Made by a program: the position numbers and the translations under genes. A stretch of 64,000 nucleotides of DNA, from NCBI RefSeq assembly GCF_008086045.1, contig NZ_VSEY01000002.1, positions 62,001 to 126,000 of the forward strand, given 5' to 3'. Below the pieces are notes generated by a model, which saw only the letters and a program-made list of their open reading frames with translations, did no database searches and was not told the DNA's origin. Shown in pieces: positions 44,309 through 53,092 of the stretch; position 1 is the stretch's first letter, and each line of letters opens with the position of its first letter. Source of the DNA: Nonomuraea sp. PA05 (GTDB lineage Bacteria > Actinomycetota > Actinomycetes > Streptosporangiales > Streptosporangiaceae).

Positions 44309-45303
44309 TGGCACGGTACGTGGCCGGACGCCTGGCCGGCGTGGTGGTCATCCTGTTCCTGGTGTGCCTGTTCACGTTCGTCCTGTTCTTCACCCTCCAG
44401 CCGGACCCGGCGGTGATGATCTGCGGGAAGACGTGCACGCCGGAGCGCATCGACCAGATCCGCGACGTGCTGGGGCTCAACCAGCCGTTCCTCGCGCAGT
44501 TCTTCGGCTTCCTCGGCGGCATCTTCGCCGGGCGCGACTACGGCCAGGGCGCCAACCTCGTGCACTGCGCGGCGCCGTGCCTGGGCTACAGCTTCCAGAC
44601 CAACCAGTCCGTGATGGACATGGTCGTGGAACGCCTGCCGGTCAGCGCCACGGTCGCGATCGGCGCGGCCGTGCTGTGGCTGCTCGTCGGGATCCTCGCC
44701 GGGCTGCTCAGCGCGGTCAAGGAGGGCACGTGGTGGGACCGCACCGCGATGGGCCTGGCCCTGGGCGGCTCCAGCATCCCCAACTACGTGCTGGCGCTGG
44801 CCCTGCAGTACGTGCTCGTCGTGCAACTCCAGGTGCTGCCGTTCCCGCAGGCCGTGGCGTTCTCCGACGACCCGGTGGTGTGGTTCCAGTCGTACCTGAT
44901 GCCGTGGATCGTGCTGGCCACCGGCTACGCCTGCCTGTACGCCCGGCTCACCCGCGCCAACGTGATCGACACCCTGGCGGAGAACTTCATGCGCACGGCC
45001 AGGTCCAAGGGTCTCAGCCCGGCGCTGACCATGCGCAGGCACGCGCTGCGCCCGGCGCTGACGCCGATCGCGACGATCTTCGGCATGGACTTCGCCGCGC
45101 TGCTCGGCGGCGCGCTGATCACCGAGACCGTGTTCGGGCTGAACGGGGTCGGCAAGATGGCCGCCGACTCGATCGCCAAGAACGACCAGCCGGTCATCAT
45201 GGCGGTCACGCTGCTGGCGGCGTTCTTCGTGGTGATCGGCAACGTGGTGGTGGACCTCGTCTACACGAGGCTGGACCCGAGAGTGAGGATAACGACGCCA
45301 TGA
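44305..45303 (+). CDS. ABC peptide permease (DppB-like)
   Basis: A 332-residue permease. It has the DppB layout: N-terminal helix (about 9-30), a periplasmic loop with the family phrase LGLNQPFLAQFFGFL, then five helices. The EAA motif region is RTARSKGLSPALTMRRHALR (about 232-251), followed by the GGALITETVFGLNGVGKM segment common to DppB/OppB. The loop near residues 75-95 has two cysteines that could form a disulfide. GGGGAGG ribosome site; two tandem ATGs, the first giving the four-base overlap. Confidence 0.92.
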   Translation: MMARYVAGRLAGVVVILFLVCLFTFVLFFTLQPDPAVMICGKTCTPERIDQIRDVLGLNQPFLAQFFGFLGGIFAGRDYGQGANLVHCAAPCLGYSFQTNQSVMDMVVERLPVSATVAIGAAVLWLLVGILAGLLSAVKEGTWWDRTAMGLALGGSSIPNYVLALALQYVLVVQLQVLPFPQAVAFSDDPVVWFQSYLMPWIVLATGYACLYARLTRANVIDTLAENFMRTARSKGLSPALTMRRHALRPALTPIATIFGMDFAALLGGALITETVFGLNGVGKMAADSIAKNDQPVIMAVTLLAAFFVVIGNVVVDLVYTRLDPRVRITTP

Positions 45304-46100
45304 GCGAGTTGCTTGTCGTGGAGGACCTCACCGTCACCTTCCCGACCTCGCGCGGCCCGGTGGACGTCGTCAAGGGCGTGTCGTTCACGGTCGGCAGGGA
45401 CGAGACGGTCGGCATCGTCGGCGAGTCGGGCTCCGGCAAGTCGATGACCAGCCTGGCCATCATGGGCCTGCTGCCCAAGGGGGCGCAGACCAGGGGAAGC
45501 GTCCGGCTGAACGGCACGGAGCTGCTCGGCCGTCCCGACCGGGAGCTGCGCAGGCTCCGGGGCGAGCAGATGTCGATGATCTTCCAGGACCCGCTGTCGT
45601 CGCTGAACCCGTACTACACGGTGGGCCTGCAGATCGAGGAGATGTACCGCGCGCACCGCGGCGGCTCCCGCAAGGCCGCGCGCGCTATCGCCGTCGAGGC
45701 GCTCGGGCACGTCGGCCTGCCCGAGCCGGAGCGGCGCGTCGACTACTACCCGCACCAGTTCTCCGGCGGGCAGCGGCAGCGCGTCATGATCGCGATGGCG
45801 CTGGTGTGCCAGCCCGCGCTGCTGATCGCCGACGAGCCGACCACCGCCCTGGACGTGACCGTGCAGGCGCAGATCCTGCGCCTGCTGGCCACGCTGCAGC
45901 GGGAGAGCGGCACCGGGATGGTGTTCATCACCCACGACCTGGCCGTGATCAGCTCGATCGCGACCCGCGTGCTGGTGATGCGGCGCGGCGAGCAGCTCGA
46001 GTACGGCACCGCCGAGCAGATCTTCGCCGAACCCGGGCACGACTACACCCGGATGTTGCTGGAGAGCATCCCGCGCATCGACGATGAGGTGGTCCTATGA
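45300..46100 (+). CDS. ABC peptide ATPase (DppD-like)
   Basis: A 266-residue ATP-binding subunit. Walker A GESGSGKSM (about residues 40-48), Q-loop FQDPLSSLNP, signature FSGGQRQRVMIA (about 155-166), Walker B LLIADEPTTALD and H-loop THDLAVIS are all intact. It ends soon after the H-loop region and lacks the long C-terminal oligopeptide-transporter extension found in E. coli DppD, so the chain is short for the family. Overlaps its neighbours by four bases on each side. Confidence 0.92.
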   Translation: MSELLVVEDLTVTFPTSRGPVDVVKGVSFTVGRDETVGIVGESGSGKSMTSLAIMGLLPKGAQTRGSVRLNGTELLGRPDRELRRLRGEQMSMIFQDPLSSLNPYYTVGLQIEEMYRAHRGGSRKAARAIAVEALGHVGLPEPERRVDYYPHQFSGGQRQRVMIAMALVCQPALLIADEPTTALDVTVQAQILRLLATLQRESGTGMVFITHDLAVISSIATRVLVMRRGEQLEYGTAEQIFAEPGHDYTRMLLESIPRIDDEVVL

Positions 46101-46909
46101 CGTTGCTGCGCGCCGAGAGCCTCACCAAGCGGTTCGTCTCGCGCGGGCCGCTGGGCGCCAGGAGCGAGTTCGCCGCCGTGGACCAGGTCAGCTTCGAGGT
46201 GCGGCTGGGCGAGACGCTGGCCGTCGTCGGCGAGTCCGGCAGCGGCAAGTCCACCACCGCCCGTATGATCGCCAAGCTGATGGACCCGACCGGGGGCACC
46301 CTGGAGTTCGAGGGCGAGGACGTCACGCACGCCAAGGGCGCGGCGCTGTCCCGCTTCCGCTCGAACGTGCAGGTCGTCTTCCAGGACCCGTTCTCCTCGC
46401 TCAACCCCCGCCACACCGTGGAGCGCATCCTCATGGCGCCGCTCGTCTACCAGGGCATCGCGCCCAAGGGCAGCCGCCGCGAGCACGCCAAGGAGCTGAT
46501 GGAGCGGGTCGGGCTCAACCCCGACCACTCGCTGCGCTACCCCGCGCAGTTCTCCGGCGGGCAGGCCCAGCGCATCGGCATCGCCCGCGCGCTGGCCGTC
46601 AACCCCAGGCTGGTGATCTGCGACGAGGCCGTCTCCGCGCTGGACGTGTCGGTGCAGGCGCAGGTCATCGAGCTGCTGCGACGGCTGCAGCAGGAGAGCG
46701 GCTTCAGCTACGTGTTCATCGCCCACGACCTGGCCGTGGTGCGGCAGATCGCGCACCGGGTCGCGGTCATGAGCAAGGGCCGGATCGTCGAGCTCGGACC
46801 CGCCGACCAGGTGTTCGGCGACCCGCAGGACGAGTACACGCGCACGCTGCTGGCGGCCATCCCCCGGATCGACCCGGAGTGGGACCGCCGCAGGAGGGAG
46901 AGATCTTGA
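46097..46909 (+). CDS. ABC peptide ATPase (DppF-like)
   Basis: A 270-residue second ATPase of the importer. Walker A GESGSGKST (about 49-57), FQDPFSSLNPRHTVERIL, signature FSGGQAQRIGIARAL (about 153-167), Walker B VICDEAVSALD and H-loop AHDLAVVRQ are present. It pairs with the DppD-like subunit to power one importer. Gene overlap of four bases with the next gene, which begins at TTG. Confidence 0.92.
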   Translation: MTLLRAESLTKRFVSRGPLGARSEFAAVDQVSFEVRLGETLAVVGESGSGKSTTARMIAKLMDPTGGTLEFEGEDVTHAKGAALSRFRSNVQVVFQDPFSSLNPRHTVERILMAPLVYQGIAPKGSRREHAKELMERVGLNPDHSLRYPAQFSGGQAQRIGIARALAVNPRLVICDEAVSALDVSVQAQVIELLRRLQQESGFSYVFIAHDLAVVRQIAHRVAVMSKGRIVELGPADQVFGDPQDEYTRTLLAAIPRIDPEWDRRRRERS

Positions 46910-48183
46910 TCACCGCGACGTACACGATCCCCGGGATGCGGGTACGCGACCACGCCGAGCGGGTGCCGCTCGACTGGTGCGACCCGGCGCGCGGGACGAT
47001 CACGGTGTTCGCCCGCGAGCTGGTGGACCCGGCCCGCGACGGCGAGGACCTGCCGTGCCTGCTCTACCTCCAGGGCGGCCCCGGCGGCAAGGGGCCCCGG
47101 CCGGTCGGCACGTCCGGCTGGCTGGGGCGGGCGCTGGAGACGTACCGGGTGATCCTGCTCGACCAGCGCGGAACGGGCCGCAGCTCGCGCATCGACGGCA
47201 AGGTGATGGGCGCGCTCGGCGCCCGGGAGGGCGCCGAGTACCTGGCGCGCTTCCGCGCCGACTCGATCGTGGCCGACGCCGAGCACCTGCGCACCACCGT
47301 CTTCGGCGGGCGGCGCTGGTCCACGCTCGGGCAGAGCTACGGCGGCTTCCTGACGCTGACGTACCTGTCGAACGCGCCCGAAGGGCTCAGCGCCTGCTAC
47401 GTGGCGGGCGGCCTGCCGTCGCTCGACCCCGACGCCGCCGAGGTCTACCGGCGTACGTATCCGCGGACCGCGGCCAAGAACGCCGAGTTCTACCGCCGCT
47501 ACCCGCACCACGCCGAGACGACGGCGCGGCTGGCCGACCGGCTCGCCGAGGGCGACGTGCTGCTGCCCGACGGCGACACGCTGACCGTGCGGCGGCTGCA
47601 GTCGCTGGGCATCGACTTCGGCATGAAGCCCGGCTACGAGCGCATGCACTGGCTGCTGGACGAATCGGATGATCTACCCGAGACGTTCCTGCACCAGGTG
47701 CTGGCCCGCTCCTCCTACGCCGACAACCCCCTGTTCGCCGCGCTGCAGGAGAGCATCTACGGGCACGGCGCCGGCGCGACCGCGTGGGCGGCGCAGCGCG
47801 AGCGCGCCCGCCACCCCGCCTTCGCCGAGGACGCCAGGCCGCTGCTGTTCACCGGCGAGATGATCTACCCCTGGATGTTCGAGGAGATCCGCGCCCTGCG
47901 CCCCTTCCGCGACGCCGTCGGCCTGCTCGCCGAGCGGGACGACTGGCCGCCGCTGTACGACCTGGACCGGCTGGCCGCCAACGACGTGCCCGTGGCCGCC
48001 GCCGTCTACTACGACGACATGTACGTCGACTCCGGCCTGCAACTCGACACCGCCTCCCGGGTGGGCAACACGCAGGCCTGGGTCACCAACGAGTACGAGC
48101 ACGACGGCATCGGCGAGGAACGTGTCTTCGCCCGCCTGACCGGGCTCGTCCGCGACCTCGGAGGAGGACTGACCGATGGGTGA
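46906..48183 (+). CDS. pip: proline iminopeptidase-like alpha/beta hydrolase (peptidase S33)
   Basis: A 425-residue cytoplasmic serine peptidase. The oxyanion motif GGPGG (YLQGGPGGKG, about residues 52-61), DQRGTGRS (about 84-91), the nucleophile elbow GQSYGG (about 142-147), the acid in AAVYYDDMYVD and the histidine in NEYEHDGI form the S33 prolyl-aminopeptidase pattern. Such enzymes release N-terminal proline, and some well-studied ones also hydroxyproline. The start is TTG, six bases after GGAGGGAG, giving TTGA overlap with the ATPase gene; no ATG fits as well. It overlaps the next gene by eight bases. Confidence 0.88.
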   Translation: MITATYTIPGMRVRDHAERVPLDWCDPARGTITVFARELVDPARDGEDLPCLLYLQGGPGGKGPRPVGTSGWLGRALETYRVILLDQRGTGRSSRIDGKVMGALGAREGAEYLARFRADSIVADAEHLRTTVFGGRRWSTLGQSYGGFLTLTYLSNAPEGLSACYVAGGLPSLDPDAAEVYRRTYPRTAAKNAEFYRRYPHHAETTARLADRLAEGDVLLPDGDTLTVRRLQSLGIDFGMKPGYERMHWLLDESDDLPETFLHQVLARSSYADNPLFAALQESIYGHGAGATAWAAQRERARHPAFAEDARPLLFTGEMIYPWMFEEIRALRPFRDAVGLLAERDDWPPLYDLDRLAANDVPVAAAVYYDDMYVDSGLQLDTASRVGNTQAWVTNEYEHDGIGEERVFARLTGLVRDLGGGLTDG

Positions 48184-49501
48184 CGGCAAACTGCCCAAAC
48201 TGATCGACATCCCCGCGTTCACCCAGTACATCGCCCAGGGCTGGGACTCCCCCGCCCGCACGCCCGACCTGGTCCCCGGCGCGGCCGAGGCCGCCGCCGC
48301 CCACCGGGCCAGGCTCGCCGAGGCGCTGCCCGGCAGGACCGTCGTGGTGAAGGCCGGCCACGCGCCGACCCGCAGCAACGACACCGCCTACGACTTCCGG
48401 GTGGACAGCGACTTCTACTGGCTGACCGGCTGCGCGGTGGAGCACGCGGTCGCCGTCGTCCGCGACGGCGCGGCCACCCTGTACCTGCCGCCGCCCGCCC
48501 GGCCCGGCGAGACCGGCTTCTTCGCCGACGCCGCCTACGGCGAGCTGTGGGTCGGCCCTTCGCCGTCGCTCGCCGAATGGTCGGCCGCGCTCGGCGCCGA
48601 GGTGCTGCCCCTGGCCGACTTCACCGACCCGGGCGACTCCCCTGACAACGCGGGCCAGGTGCTCGCCGAACTGCGCATGATCAAGGACGAGTGGGAGGTC
48701 GGGCAGCTCCGCGAGGCCGTGGACCGCACGGTCGAGGGCTTCGCCGCCGTGCTGGCCGAGATCCCCGCCGCCGTGGCGGGCGGCGGCGAACGGTGGCTGC
48801 AGGGCACCTTCGACCGGTACGCCAGGACGCACGGCAACGGCCCCGGCTACGCCTCCATCGTCGGCGGCGGCCCGCACGCCCCCACCCTGCACTGGGTGCG
48901 CTGCGACGGCCCCGTCCGCGAGGGCGAGGTGCTGCTGCTCGACATGGGCGTGGAGACCCGCTCCCACTACACCGCCGACGTCACCCGCACCTTCCCCGTC
49001 TCCGGCGCCTTCACCCCCGCCCAGCGGCAGGTGCACGACCTGGTCGAACGGGCCCACCGCGCCGGGATCGCCCAGGTGACGCCGGGCCGGCCGTTCACCG
49101 CGTTCCACCACGCCGCCATGGAGGTCATCGCCGGCGGCCTGCACGACTGGGGGCTGCTGCCCGTCTCGGTGGACGAGGCCCTGTCGGACACCGGCCAGCA
49201 CCACCGCCGCTACCTGATCTGCGGCATCGGCCACCACCTCGGCCTCGACGTGCACGACTGCGCGCGCTCCCGCCCCGAGGCCTACCACGGCGCCGGCATG
49301 ACGCCCGGCATGGTGCTGACCGTCGAGCCCGGGCTGTACTTCCACGCGCACGACCGCACGGTGCCGCCCGAACTGCGCGGCATCGGCGTGCGCATCGAGG
49401 ACGACCTGCTCGTGACGGCGGACGGCGCCGAGAACCTGTCCGCCGCGCTGCCCCTCGACGCGAGCGGGCTGGAGAACTGGATCAAGGAGAAGAACGTATG
49501 A
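48176..49501 (+). CDS. pepP: Xaa-Pro aminopeptidase (M24B)
   Basis: A 441-residue metallopeptidase removing an N-terminal residue preceding proline or hydroxyproline. The N-terminal domain (about 1-170) carries the DFRVDSDFYWLTG motif of aminopeptidase P; the C-terminal pita-bread domain has metal ligands D256 (LLLDMG), D268 (TADVTRTFP), H353 (GIGHHLGLDVHD), E384 (TVEPGLYF) and E408 (RIEDD). All five are present, so it should be active with manganese or a similar metal. Coupled to both neighbours. Together with the S33 enzyme it can process imino-acid-rich peptides from either junction. Confidence 0.93.
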   Translation: MGDGKLPKLIDIPAFTQYIAQGWDSPARTPDLVPGAAEAAAAHRARLAEALPGRTVVVKAGHAPTRSNDTAYDFRVDSDFYWLTGCAVEHAVAVVRDGAATLYLPPPARPGETGFFADAAYGELWVGPSPSLAEWSAALGAEVLPLADFTDPGDSPDNAGQVLAELRMIKDEWEVGQLREAVDRTVEGFAAVLAEIPAAVAGGGERWLQGTFDRYARTHGNGPGYASIVGGGPHAPTLHWVRCDGPVREGEVLLLDMGVETRSHYTADVTRTFPVSGAFTPAQRQVHDLVERAHRAGIAQVTPGRPFTAFHHAAMEVIAGGLHDWGLLPVSVDEALSDTGQHHRRYLICGIGHHLGLDVHDCARSRPEAYHGAGMTPGMVLTVEPGLYFHAHDRTVPPELRGIGVRIEDDLLVTADGAENLSAALPLDASGLENWIKEKNV

Positions 49502-50388
49502 CCGCCCCCGTGTGGCACGGCGTCCACGTCGCCACCGCGCTGCCCTTCCACGACGACCTCACCGTCGACTACGACGCCTACGCCGAGCACGTGCGCTTCC
49601 TCGCCGACGGCGGCTGCGACGGCGTGTGCCCCAACGGCTCGCTCGGCGAGTACCAGACCCTCACCGACGAGGAACGCGCCCGCGTCGTGCGCACCGCCGT
49701 CGAGGCCGCGCCCGACGGCTTCCACGTCATGCCCGGCGTGGCCGCCTACGGGTCCGCCGAGTCGCGGCGCTGGGCCGAACAGGCCGCCGAGGCGGGCGCG
49801 TCGTCCGTGCTCCTCCTCCCCCCGAACGCCTACCGCGCCGACCGCCGCGCCGTCGTCGCCCACTACCGCGAGGTGGCCAAGGCGGGGCTGCCGGTCGTCG
49901 CCTACAACAACCCGATCGACACCAAAGTCGACCTGACCCCCTCCCTGCTGGCCGAACTGCACCAGGAAGGGCTCATCGTGGGGGTGAAGGAGTTCACCGG
50001 GGACGTGCGCAGGGCGTACGAGATCGCCGAACTCGCACCGGGGCTCGACCTGCTCGTCGGGTCGGACGATGTGCTGCTGGAACTGGGCATCGCCGGGGCC
50101 GTCGGGTGGATCGCCGGGTACCCGAACATGATCCCCCGGGCCACCGTGGAGCTGTACCACCTGGCGGTGGCGGGGGACGTGGCCAAGGCGCTGCCCGTCT
50201 ACCGGGACCTGCATCCGCTGCTGCGGTGGGACTCCAAGACCGAGTTCGTGCAGTCGATCAAGTTGTCGATGGATCTGGCGGGGCTCAAGGGGGGTGCTTG
50301 CCGGCCGCCGCGGCTCGCGCTCGCGCCGGAGATGGCTGAACGGATCACTCGGGACACTGAGGCTGTGCTGGCCAAGGGCTACCGCTGA
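49498..50388 (+). CDS. DapA-family lyase, probable hydroxyproline-pathway deaminase
   Basis: A 296-residue TIM-barrel enzyme of the dihydrodipicolinate synthase/N-acetylneuraminate lyase family. The Schiff-base lysine is K164 (GVKEFTGD) and the partner tyrosine Y136 (VVAYNNP); the substrate loop is GSLGE rather than GTTGE. The end includes WDSKTEFVQSIKLSMD. In the hydroxyproline pathway a DapA homologue (1-pyrroline-4-hydroxy-2-carboxylate deaminase) yields 2-oxoglutarate semialdehyde; that is the role suggested by the operon, which holds peptidases for hydroxyproline peptides. Epimerase and dehydrogenase genes for the pathway are not in the window. Lysine biosynthesis is less likely here. 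Confidence 0.8.
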   Translation: MTAPVWHGVHVATALPFHDDLTVDYDAYAEHVRFLADGGCDGVCPNGSLGEYQTLTDEERARVVRTAVEAAPDGFHVMPGVAAYGSAESRRWAEQAAEAGASSVLLLPPNAYRADRRAVVAHYREVAKAGLPVVAYNNPIDTKVDLTPSLLAELHQEGLIVGVKEFTGDVRRAYEIAELAPGLDLLVGSDDVLLELGIAGAVGWIAGYPNMIPRATVELYHLAVAGDVAKALPVYRDLHPLLRWDSKTEFVQSIKLSMDLAGLKGGACRPPRLALAPEMAERITRDTEAVLAKGYR

Positions 50389-50558
50389 CCTGACCGGCCC
50401 TGCGCGCCGCGCCACGCACGAGACACCGCCGGCGCGGCACCGCCCGCTCAGCAGGGCACGCACGGCAAGGCATGCACGGCGCTGCGCAGCACGCACGGCA
50501 CGGCACGGCACGCGCAGCTCGGCGCGGGGCGGGCACGGCGCGGGGCGGGGCGGGCGGG

Positions 50559-51584
50559 TCAGCCGGTGCTGTACCGGGCGTGGGTGGCGGCGGCTGTCAG
50601 GGCCGCCGCCCGCGCCGCCTCCGTCGGGGTGAACGCCAGCTCGGGCCGCCGCACGAGCAACGCCCGATCGGGGTTCACCGAGATCACCATGGTCGTGTTG
50701 AGCTCGGCCCCCTCGTCCACGGTGTCGCCGGGCCGCCGCCACTCGACGTCCGAGACCCGCAGCAACTCGGCCATCGCCTCGGGCAGCCGATCCGGGTCGT
50801 CGCTGACGCGCTGCGCCAGCACCAGCGCCTGCACGCCGGGGTCGGTGAGGTCCTTCACCCGGGCGGGCACGATCACCACGTCCTGCCCACCGGCCTCCCC
50901 CAGCGCCGCGGCCAGCACGTCGAGCCCTAGGTCACGTGGCGCCTCGATGACGAACTCGTCGAGCGCGTCGCACCCGGCGGGCGTGATGGCGCTGCTGCCG
51001 GTCGGCGCGATGTGCAGCGCCAGGATGTTGCACCGCAGCCGCCCGAACGCCCCGGCGACGGTGGCGAGCCTCCCCGGCCGTTCCACCACCCGCATCCGGA
51101 TCCGCCACAACGCCATCGGCCCGCCGGCGCCGTCCTCGACGGGCAGCGCCGCCGTGTCACGCGCCCTCCCGCCGTCCCCGGAACGAGACCCGAACCACTC
51201 ACCCGACCGTGAGCCCTGCCCGAACCACCCCTCCCGCCCGGAACCACCTCCGGAGAGCCCGGAACCACCTCCGGAGAGGCCGGAACCACGTCCGGAGGGG
51301 CCGGAACCACGTCCAGAACGGCCGGAACCACGTCCAGAACGGCCGGAATCGCGTGCGGACGGGGCGGGGCGGTGGCCGAGTCGCTTGTGGATCGCGGTGC
51401 CGGCGATCAACGCCACTCCCAGCCCCACCAGAACGGCGGGCCCGGGTTCCTGGTGCCCGAGCAGGGTCGCGAGCAGGTGCGCCAGGCCGACCGCGAGGAA
51501 CAGCGCGGCAAGCTCGACCAGCTCCCGCCCCCACGAACGGCCGCCTCCGGTACGCGCGTCAGTCACTTTCGGTGCATCGCTCAT
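50559..51584 (-). CDS. ACT-domain membrane protein with heptad repeats
   Basis: A 341-residue protein with two N-terminal helices (about residues 22-43 and 46-65), a linker rich in arginine, glycine and serine with five repeats of seven residues (SGRGSGR type, about 80-115), and a C-terminal region starting near WRIRMRVVERPGRLATVAGAFG that shows the beta-alpha-beta phrasing of an ACT small-molecule-binding domain; the last ~100 residues are unassigned. ACT domains usually sense amino acids. The repeats derive from 21-base DNA units. The start has a weak ribosome site. It is convergent with the peptide operon. Confidence 0.65.
   Translation of the reverse strand: MSDAPKVTDARTGGGRSWGRELVELAALFLAVGLAHLLATLLGHQEPGPAVLVGLGVALIAGTAIHKRLGHRPAPSARDSGRSGRGSGRSGRGSGPSGRGSGLSGGGSGLSGGGSGREGWFGQGSRSGEWFGSRSGDGGRARDTAALPVEDGAGGPMALWRIRMRVVERPGRLATVAGAFGRLRCNILALHIAPTGSSAITPAGCDALDEFVIEAPRDLGLDVLAAALGEAGGQDVVIVPARVKDLTDPGVQALVLAQRVSDDPDRLPEAMAELLRVSDVEWRRPGDTVDEGAELNTTMVISVNPDRALLVRRPELAFTPTEAARAAALTAAATHARYSTG
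51240..51344 (-). repeat. five 21-bp tandem repeats inside the ACT-protein gene
   Basis: Five units of 21 bases (51240-51260, 51261-51281, 51282-51302, 51303-51323, 51324-51344) followed by a partial sixth. Units four and five are identical; unit one to three vary at a few positions. Each encodes one seven-residue step of the glycine/serine/arginine linker, so changes in copy number keep the frame. Confidence 0.85.
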
Positions 51585-51840
51585 GACGTCAAGTCTGCGT
51601 GGACCGTGTTACATGATCACGGCTCCGGTGATTGCGGCGGCATTAAACCGCCTTCACCACCCGGCCGGAATCTGCCGCCGTTTTACCGGCGGTTGTCCTG
51701 CGCCGATCAGGAGACCTTGGCGTCGGTCCGCTCATCGCCGCTCTCCCGCCGCACGTCGAGCAAGGTGAGAGTTCCAGCCGTCCCCCGGCAGGAGGCAGTT
51801 GAGCACCTTCGTCAGGTAGCCGTGGGAGACTGCCCCGGTC

Positions 51841-52275
51841 GTGAAGTCCAGGAGTGGAGTCCGTTTCCCCGTGCGTATCAGCGTCGCCGCCGTCGTCGTC
51901 CCGCTCGTGCTCTGCCTGACCGCCTGCGGCCCCGGACCGCTTCCCCCGCAGGCGACGACGCCGCCCGCCACCACGCCGGCGCCCGAGGCGACCCCTGCCC
52001 TGGCCGGTCCCGGGACCGTGTGCGGCGAGGTCAAGGCGGCGGACGGTTCGCCGGCGGCCGTCGCCGTGGAGCGGGGCCGCGCCGGCTGCGCCGAGGCCCA
52101 GCGCGTCCTGCGCGCCTACTACCGGCCGCGGACCGCCAAGCAGGGCACGGCCGGGATCGCCACCGTCGCGGGCTGGGAGTGCGCGAGCAACACCGCCGCC
52201 GAGGCCATGCGGACCGGCAGGCTGACCTCGTGCCGCAAGGGCACCGCCACGATCGTGGCCGACGTCATCCCTTAG
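51841..52275 (+). CDS. small secreted lipoprotein
   Basis: A 144-residue predicted lipoprotein: a basic N-terminus, hydrophobic core, lipobox LTAC (cysteine about residue 29), a proline/threonine linker and a mature domain of about 95 residues with four further cysteines in C-x(n)-C positions (TVCGEV, AGCAEA, WECASN, TSCRKG) likely to form two disulfides. No family name recognised. The start is GTG; another in-frame GTG ten codons on is possible. A hairpin terminator follows directly. Confidence 0.7.
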   Translation: MKSRSGVRFPVRISVAAVVVPLVLCLTACGPGPLPPQATTPPATTPAPEATPALAGPGTVCGEVKAADGSPAAVAVERGRAGCAEAQRVLRAYYRPRTAKQGTAGIATVAGWECASNTAAEAMRTGRLTSCRKGTATIVADVIP

Positions 52276-52281
52276 CGCTCA

Positions 52282-52310
52282 AGGCCCCGCCGCAACGCGC
52301 GACGGGGCCT
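52282..52310 (+). terminator. intrinsic terminator after the lipoprotein gene
   Basis: An 8-bp stem AGGCCCCG / CGGGGCCT around a 13-base loop, beginning seven bases past the stop codon. It may also act for the convergent secreted-protein gene. Confidence 0.7.
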
Positions 52311-52315
52311 CAGCC

Positions 52316-52354
52316 AGGGGAGCCGGTCAGGGGAGCCGGTCAGGGGAGCCGGTC
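52316..52354 (-). repeat. three 13-bp tandem repeats abutting a stop codon
   Basis: Three exact copies of AGGGGAGCCGGTC (52316-52328, 52329-52341, 52342-52354). The last overlaps the TGA of the secreted-protein gene on the minus strand. As 13 is not a multiple of three, it resembles the larger repeat array at the MFS gene end. Confidence 0.85.
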
Positions 52355-52850
52355 AGCCGGAGCGGCCGATCAGCCGGAGCGTGATCGCGTACTCGTAGTG
52401 CTTGCTGGAGTTGCCGTTGACGTCTCCCTGGACGATGTCCTCGTCCTCCACGAAGTAGCCCGGATCGAGCCCGGAGCACTGGGTGGCCGAGGCGTAGGCG
52501 GAGCCGAGGTTGTAGCCGTCGTTGACGTAGGGCGGGGTGACCTCGCGCAGGCTGACGGCCAGGTCGCCGTCGTCCACTTCGAGCAGCGCCACCGGGTCAC
52601 CGAAGTCACCGGGGCTCAGGGTGTCGCCGTTCCTGGCGTTGACGTAGCCGTTGTTGGGGAACAGGTTCCCCCCGATCTTGACGCGAAGCTCGTCCTTGCC
52701 GTCCTTCTCGCTGACGTCGTAGGCGACGATCTCGACGATCTCCACTTCACAGCTCTCGACGTCGGCGGCGGCCGGGCCGGCGAACACGGTCCCCGGCACG
52801 ACGAGGCCTGCCGCGAGGACGAGGACGGCGATCAGCTTGCGAGAGTGCAT
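52353..52850 (-). CDS. secreted protein of unknown function
   Basis: A 165-residue exported protein. The start follows GGAGCAGAAAG; the signal peptide spans about residues 1-32 (MHSRKLIAVLVLAAGLVVPG onward) with cleavage likely after AAA before DVESCE. The mature domain, rich in aspartate, asparagine and valine, has two cysteines (ESCEVE and TQCSGLD) and alternating beta-strand pattern (EIVEIVAYDV, DELRVKIGG, YEYAITLRLIG), suggesting a beta-sandwich. I recognise no family. It is divergent from the TelA operon. Confidence 0.7.
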   Translation of the reverse strand: MHSRKLIAVLVLAAGLVVPGTVFAGPAAADVESCEVEIVEIVAYDVSEKDGKDELRVKIGGNLFPNNGYVNARNGDTLSPGDFGDPVALLEVDDGDLAVSLREVTPPYVNDGYNLGSAYASATQCSGLDPGYFVEDEDIVQGDVNGNSSKHYEYAITLRLIGRSG

Positions 52851-53092
52851 GCTTTCTGCTCCTTCGATGTCCGAACGTTTCGCGCCTTTCGCGAAACGCG
52901 GCATCAGGGTGCGGACGGCATCGTGAGCGCATCGTTAGTGCGCAGGTCGAAAGCCATTCTTGCCGGACGCGGGAGGCTGGTGCGCCGGGCGGCCGGTCGT
53001 GAACGGCGAATGAATTCTGTCGTACGTTCGCCTTCACACCCGCGCGACCCCCGTCACCGCCATCCCATAATCCCAGTCATAGGGGTCATTTC

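Noticed and set aside
49498..50388. Dihydrodipicolinate synthase of lysine biosynthesis
   Set aside because: The GSLGE loop, the operon with peptidases and importer, and the absence of lysine genes do not fit; assigned to catabolism with caution.
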